A program made the position numbers and the translations under genes. The notes below the pieces were generated by a model that had not been told where the DNA came from, did no database searches, and was given only the letters and a program-made list of their open reading frames with translations. Of a stretch of DNA of 64,000 nucleotides, positions 63,888-64,000 are shown in pieces; position 1 is the first letter of the stretch; every line of letters starts with the position of its first letter. The stretch comes from Flavobacterium circumlabens (lineage in GTDB: Bacteria > Bacteroidota > Bacteroidia > Flavobacteriales > Flavobacteriaceae). The stretch spans positions 62,001 to 126,000 of the forward strand of contig NZ_SLWA01000007.1 of assembly GCF_004345565.1 (NCBI RefSeq), given 5' to 3'.

Positions 63888-64000
63888 TCATTTTTTGGTT
63901 TAAGGTTAATGTTAGATAAAATAAAAAAGCAATAAACTCATTCCGATTATCAGAATCATAAACAGAAACTGCAGTAATATGAATTTTGTTTTTTTGAATT
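63888..64000. other. Upstream region of second susC, cut by window edge
   Basis: The promoter of the second polysaccharide operon must lie here or beyond. I see no clear Bacteroidota promoter pair and no copy of the LacI-type palindrome in these 113 bases. Confidence 0.5.

Overview
The window looks like a chromosomal stretch of a Flavobacterium-like member of the Bacteroidota. The evidence is two SusC/SusD pairs, low GC content, Bacteroidota-type promoters (TTTG, about 19-20 nt, TAnnTTTG), many short intergenic tandem repeats, and an H1-like small basic protein. No insertion sequence, phage gene, rRNA, tRNA or CRISPR array was found.

Layout. (1) 1-12070: an RND/TolC efflux pair cut by the left edge, a divergent LytS/LytTR two-component system, a PepSY-like periplasmic protein, two SDR oxidoreductases with an AraC regulator, a 2'-5' RNA ligase-like protein, an AraC remnant and a secreted esterase. 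(2) 12317-25441: a nearly complete uronate catabolic block: two ExuT-like transporters, KduI, KduD, UxaC, KdgK, KdgA, UxaB, UxaA and a LacI-family regulator. (3) 25638-42737: a pectin utilisation locus: GH28, SusC, SusD, esterase, DUF4861 protein, three tandem GH105 genes, a GH43-like gene, CE8 pectin methylesterase, a second GH28 and a CE12 acetylesterase. (4) 42802-53596: two tandem AraC-type regulators, then unrelated genes (YcxB-like, H1-like, unknown membrane proteins, a TetR unit, XRE, DUF1508, serine hydrolase, DUF2911). (5) 53663-63887: a second, minus-strand polysaccharide locus: SusC, SusD, GH88 and two GH2 enzymes.

How it works together. Pectin would be de-esterified (CE8, CE12, other esterases), cut by GH28, imported by SusC/D and trimmed by GH105 and GH28 in the periplasm. 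Galacturonate then flows through ExuT, UxaC, UxaB and UxaA to 2-keto-3-deoxygluconate (KDG). Unsaturated uronate flows through KduI and KduD to the same KDG, and KdgK and KdgA finish to pyruvate and glyceraldehyde-3-phosphate. No pectate lyase is present in the window, although GH105 and KduI imply one.

The strongest regulatory signal is a 14-bp palindrome (TGTAATCGATTACA or TGCAATCGATTACA) placed directly after the -7 box of three promoters (exuT, kduI, GH28/susCD), with a weaker copy upstream of the LacI gene. It appears to define a local LacI regulon. The most surprising observation is that two neighbouring enzyme genes in the pectin operon each carry a single in-frame stop: TAG in the GH43-like signal peptide and TGA in the CE8 gene. 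Both are otherwise open across their full length.
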